Position numbers and translations under genes: made by a program. Below the pieces are notes generated by a model that was not told the origin of the DNA, made no database searches, and was given only the letters and a program-made list of their open reading frames with translations. From Calditrichota bacterium (GTDB lineage: Bacteria > Zixibacteria > MSB-5A5 > GN15 > FEB-12), in contig DAOWIC010000033.1 in assembly GCA_030641085.1 (NCBI GenBank), forward strand, positions 1 through 8,725: 8,725 bases of DNA. Direction: 5' to 3'. Below are positions 6,418-8,725 of this stretch, piece by piece. The first letter of the stretch is position 1; every line of letters begins with the position of its first letter.

Positions 6418-8725
6418 CTATTGTTTTACCTTTGCCAGCACCGATTCGAACGGGTTCAATCGCAGGGTTTTCGGCTTCCCGGGCAGCCCCGGTATGGTGA
6501 ACTCGTAGACCGGCTTATCGACATAGGCCCGGATATAGGCCCGGCTCTTTTTATCCAGTTCGATCTCCACGGGAATAATCATCGTAAAATTGTCATTGAC
6601 TCCGCTGGTAATTATACGGCATTTGGCGGTGTAACTGCCGTCGGCTTCCTGAGCACAGTCGTAAGAAAATTCAAGGGTTGGAAGCTCATTGCCGTATATC
6701 CATTGGTCAAAGAACCAGGTTATATCGAAACCGATGTATTTTTCGGCCAGTTTCTGAAAATCTCTCGTTGTGACATTCTTTCCGCGGTTGGTCTCGTAAA
6801 ATTCCTTCATCATCGAGAAGAAAACGTCCTCGTTCATAGTATTGAAATCTATCAGCATATTGCGCAGCATGTGAAGCACCCAGGCGCCTTTGCGATATAT
6901 GATCAGCCCGTAGTCACCCCGGGTCTTGGTACTGCTGGTCCGATAGCCAAGAGCGATTGGGCCGGATTCCTCATCCGGTCCCAACAAATGGTGGTGAGCC
7001 GAAAAAATGTCCTTGCGAGTGTCCTTCAGCCGATCCAGAAAGCGGTCGTTTCCCAGAACAGCCTGGAGATATAATAGAGCGCTATACTCGGCAAACCCCT
7101 CGCTTAACCATTGATCGTGATACGTCTCATAGCCGACCCCCACTCCCCACCATTGATGGGCGACTTCGTGGGCACGATGTCTTTGTTGCGCACCCCAGTT
7201 ATCAGTGTGGATCCAGGTATTGAAAGCCAGATGCAGAAAACCGGGAAACGCCTCGCCGTGGGAGTAAAGAATCTCTCCCACGCTCATTCGCTCATGGGGG
7301 TAGTCGCCAAAATAGTGCGAGAACAAGCGGAGCGAGTTCATCACATCCTGGGCTACCTCTTTCTCAATATGACGGCTTACCGAGACCAGATCTTTCACGA
7401 GGTACGCTGCTAATTCCCTGTGAAGATCCTGCGAGAAGTATATGTCTACCGGGCAGACATCGTTCTCGTTGAACTCGTACTTTTTCATATTGCCGATATT
7501 GAACGAGACGTTCTTGGCGGGGTTATCGATCAGCCACTCTGTAATCAGTGTGTCCTTGGATTTTTTCTTCTCTATCAAAGTGCCGGTAGCGGCGAACGTG
7601 AAATCTTTGTGCGTTCTGAAAGTCATATCATACGTCGCGCGTTGGCCATAGCCATAGCGAGGATACCAGTAGGCGCCTGCTTCTACGAAGAACTCGCCCA
7701 CCTCCCGTTCGGCTATCTTACCCTGGCAATAAAACGTGAGCTTATCACTCTCGCCCTGCGCAAGCGGCTCCTCCAGAAAAAGTCCCACCTGATTTGACTC
7801 GTAAGTATTAAGGCCGAATTTCGCGTCAAACCGCGTGTATTCGAGGCTGTTGCCGCCCGCGTCCATGACGCTGTCTATGTGGAGCCGTTCGTGGATAACC
7901 ATCTTAAGAATCTGCGTGGGCGCTTCGATGGCATCGAAGTGCATCTCAATTCTACCAACGAACTTGCCGCTTCTATCGATTATAGCGTCAGTGTCGTAGT
8001 GCTTGACCTGGATTCGTTCCACGGACTTACCATTTATATGGGCGTAAGTTTCGTCGATACTCTTGTCGCAATAGCAGCAGATGAGTTCCATAAACTCATG
8101 ACCGGGCTCCCAGTGATGCCGATAAAGCATTGTCTGTTCGCGCTGCTGCGGATTGTGGATATAGCGCAGGCGTTGGGTCCTGTGCGGTTTGAAATCAAGC
8201 ATAAGAAGCGGTCGCTCGGAAGGACGCACCAAATTGACCAACACCTCCAATATAAAAGACCGGCCAACGTTCTTTTGAAAATGTTCCCGACGCTTGCGAC
8301 AGGCCGTGACCTCACTCCGGTCGAACGGCGTGGACGCCTTTGTACCTGCGGCCAGGATGGCTTGATATATCTCGTCGGTGAAGAAGAAGAACGCATCGTC
8401 AAACGGCCGACAAAGCGAATCGGTGTCAAAAAACCGCGATAGTTGATCGCGCTCCATTCGGTTGGGAGGAGCAAACTGAAACAGTCCCTGACCTTCAAAG
8501 TAGCCTCCGAAAACATGTTCTGTGGAGTCAATCGCAACCGGCGTCAAAAATCCGATCCGTCCGGAGTCGAGCTTCAAGACCATGTCCTGATGTTCGATCA
8601 CCAGGTTGCTTACGACGAGTGTTGTGGCTACATCAAGCTCGGCGCTGTAAATACCGTCATACGCCCGCTTGAGTTCCTGCGAATCGGCTGCCTTTGCCGA
8701 AAAAACAGGTACTAATAGAAGCCCC
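6418..8725 (-). CDS. Secreted M1-family zinc metallopeptidase (N-terminal codons off window)
   Basis: The frame is open from the right edge to TAG at 6420-6418, with 768 complete codons visible. The first residues (Leu-Leu-Leu-Val-Pro-Val-Phe-Ser-Ala-Lys-Ala-Ala) look like the end of a signal peptide. Alignment with the paralogue downstream suggests only about 10-15 codons are missing. The GTG at 8601 is internal: homologous sequence continues before it. The zinc site is complete (HEVAH at visible residues 519-523, Glu542 after 18 residues), and so is Ile-Tyr-Arg-Lys-Gly with Tyr610, the position of the M1 catalytic tyrosine (Tyr383 of leukotriene A4 hydrolase). Glu-Ala-Phe-Pro-Gly-Phe replaces GxMEN, as in the sister gene. 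The C-terminus, from Leu-Arg-Leu-Asn-Pro-Phe-Glu-Ser to the final Lys-Val-Lys-Gln, is identical to the paralogue. This copy lacks the two inserts and is the better candidate for an active extracytoplasmic peptidase. Substrate unknown. Confidence 0.93.
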   Translation of the reverse strand, partial: GLLLVPVFSAKAADSQELKRAYDGIYSAELDVATTLVVSNLVIEHQDMVLKLDSGRIGFLTPVAIDSTEHVFGGYFEGQGLFQFAPPNRMERDQLSRFFDTDSLCRPFDDAFFFFTDEIYQAILAAGTKASTPFDRSEVTACRKRREHFQKNVGRSFILEVLVNLVRPSERPLLMLDFKPHRTQRLRYIHNPQQREQTMLYRHHWEPGHEFMELICCYCDKSIDETYAHINGKSVERIQVKHYDTDAIIDRSGKFVGRIEMHFDAIEAPTQILKMVIHERLHIDSVMDAGGNSLEYTRFDAKFGLNTYESNQVGLFLEEPLAQGESDKLTFYCQGKIAEREVGEFFVEAGAYWYPRYGYGQRATYDMTFRTHKDFTFAATGTLIEKKKSKDTLITEWLIDNPAKNVSFNIGNMKKYEFNENDVCPVDIYFSQDLHRELAAYLVKDLVSVSRHIEKEVAQDVMNSLRLFSHYFGDYPHERMSVGEILYSHGEAFPGFLHLAFNTWIHTDNWGAQQRHRAHEVAHQWWGVGVGYETYHDQWLSEGFAEYSALLYLQAVLGNDRFLDRLKDTRKDIFSAHHHLLGPDEESGPIALGYRTSSTKTRGDYGLIIYRKGAWVLHMLRNMLIDFNTMNEDVFFSMMKEFYETNRGKNVTTRDFQKLAEKYIGFDITWFFDQWIYGNELPTLEFSYDCAQEADGSYTAKCRIITSGVNDNFTMIIPVEIELDKKSRAYIRAYVDKPVYEFTIPGLPGKPKTLRLNPFESVLAKVKQ

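Noticed and set aside
5644..7074. 476-codon open frame on the plus strand
   Set aside because: It is antisense to both peptidase genes, spanning the end of one, the gap and the start of the other. The minus-strand frames carry a signal peptide, HExxH sites and mutual homology; the plus frame shows no domain.
7879..8442. 187-codon plus-strand frame and a 125-codon frame at 7420-7797
   Set aside because: Antisense to the partial metallopeptidase, whose minus-strand frame is continuous and aligns with its paralogue.
8599..8601. GTG at 8601 as start of the right-hand peptidase
   Set aside because: The frame stays open to the window edge, and the 41 upstream codons align with the paralogue and include the end of a signal peptide.
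1..8725. CRISPR array, insertion sequence, tRNA or phage-type genes
   Set aside because: No direct DNA repeats with spacers, no terminal inverted repeats around a transposase, and no cloverleaf were seen. The only repeats are diverged protein repeats.

Overview
The window reads as three protein-coding genes, all on the minus strand, from a moderately GC-rich Gram-negative-type bacterium. The long secreted protein built of repeats of the form Cys-x5-Cys ... Cys-Phe-Thr-Pro ... Asp-x-Cys-Gly, next to secreted M1-like metallopeptidases, resembles what I associate with Zixibacteria and related FCB-group candidate phyla. That placement is inference from protein style; there is no marker gene here.

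Layout in transcription order (right to left): (1) 8725-6418, a secreted M1-family metallopeptidase whose first codons lie just off the right edge. (2) A 126-bp gap, then 6291-3676, a full-length tandem paralogue with its own signal peptide and ribosome binding site. It keeps the zinc site but carries two extra segments and has Asp where its neighbour has the conserved M1 catalytic Tyr. (3) A 383-bp intergenic region holding a strong hairpin just after the peptidase stop, a near-consensus sigma70 promoter, a dyad over its -10 box, a leader of about 265 nt with several inverted repeats and a run of ten C (mRNA sense), and a GGGGAG ribosome binding site. (4) 3292 to the left edge, one uninterrupted frame of 1097 codons for a secreted repeat protein. 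It starts at GTG and has no stop inside the window, so a search for complete ATG-initiated ORFs would miss it. It has a signal peptide, an unrecognised N-terminal domain of about 270 residues and at least seven Ig/cadherin-like repeats. A second domain of about 210 residues is nested inside repeat 2.

The two peptidases are probably one transcription unit, and the repeat protein a second, separately controlled one. All three products are predicted to be exported, so the region looks like a cell-surface or secreted locus. No shared pathway is shown by the sequence. No tRNA, rRNA, CRISPR array, insertion sequence or integrase is visible.

Most worth following up: the nested domain in the surface protein, the poly-C tract and long leader before it, and the divergence of the two peptidase active sites.
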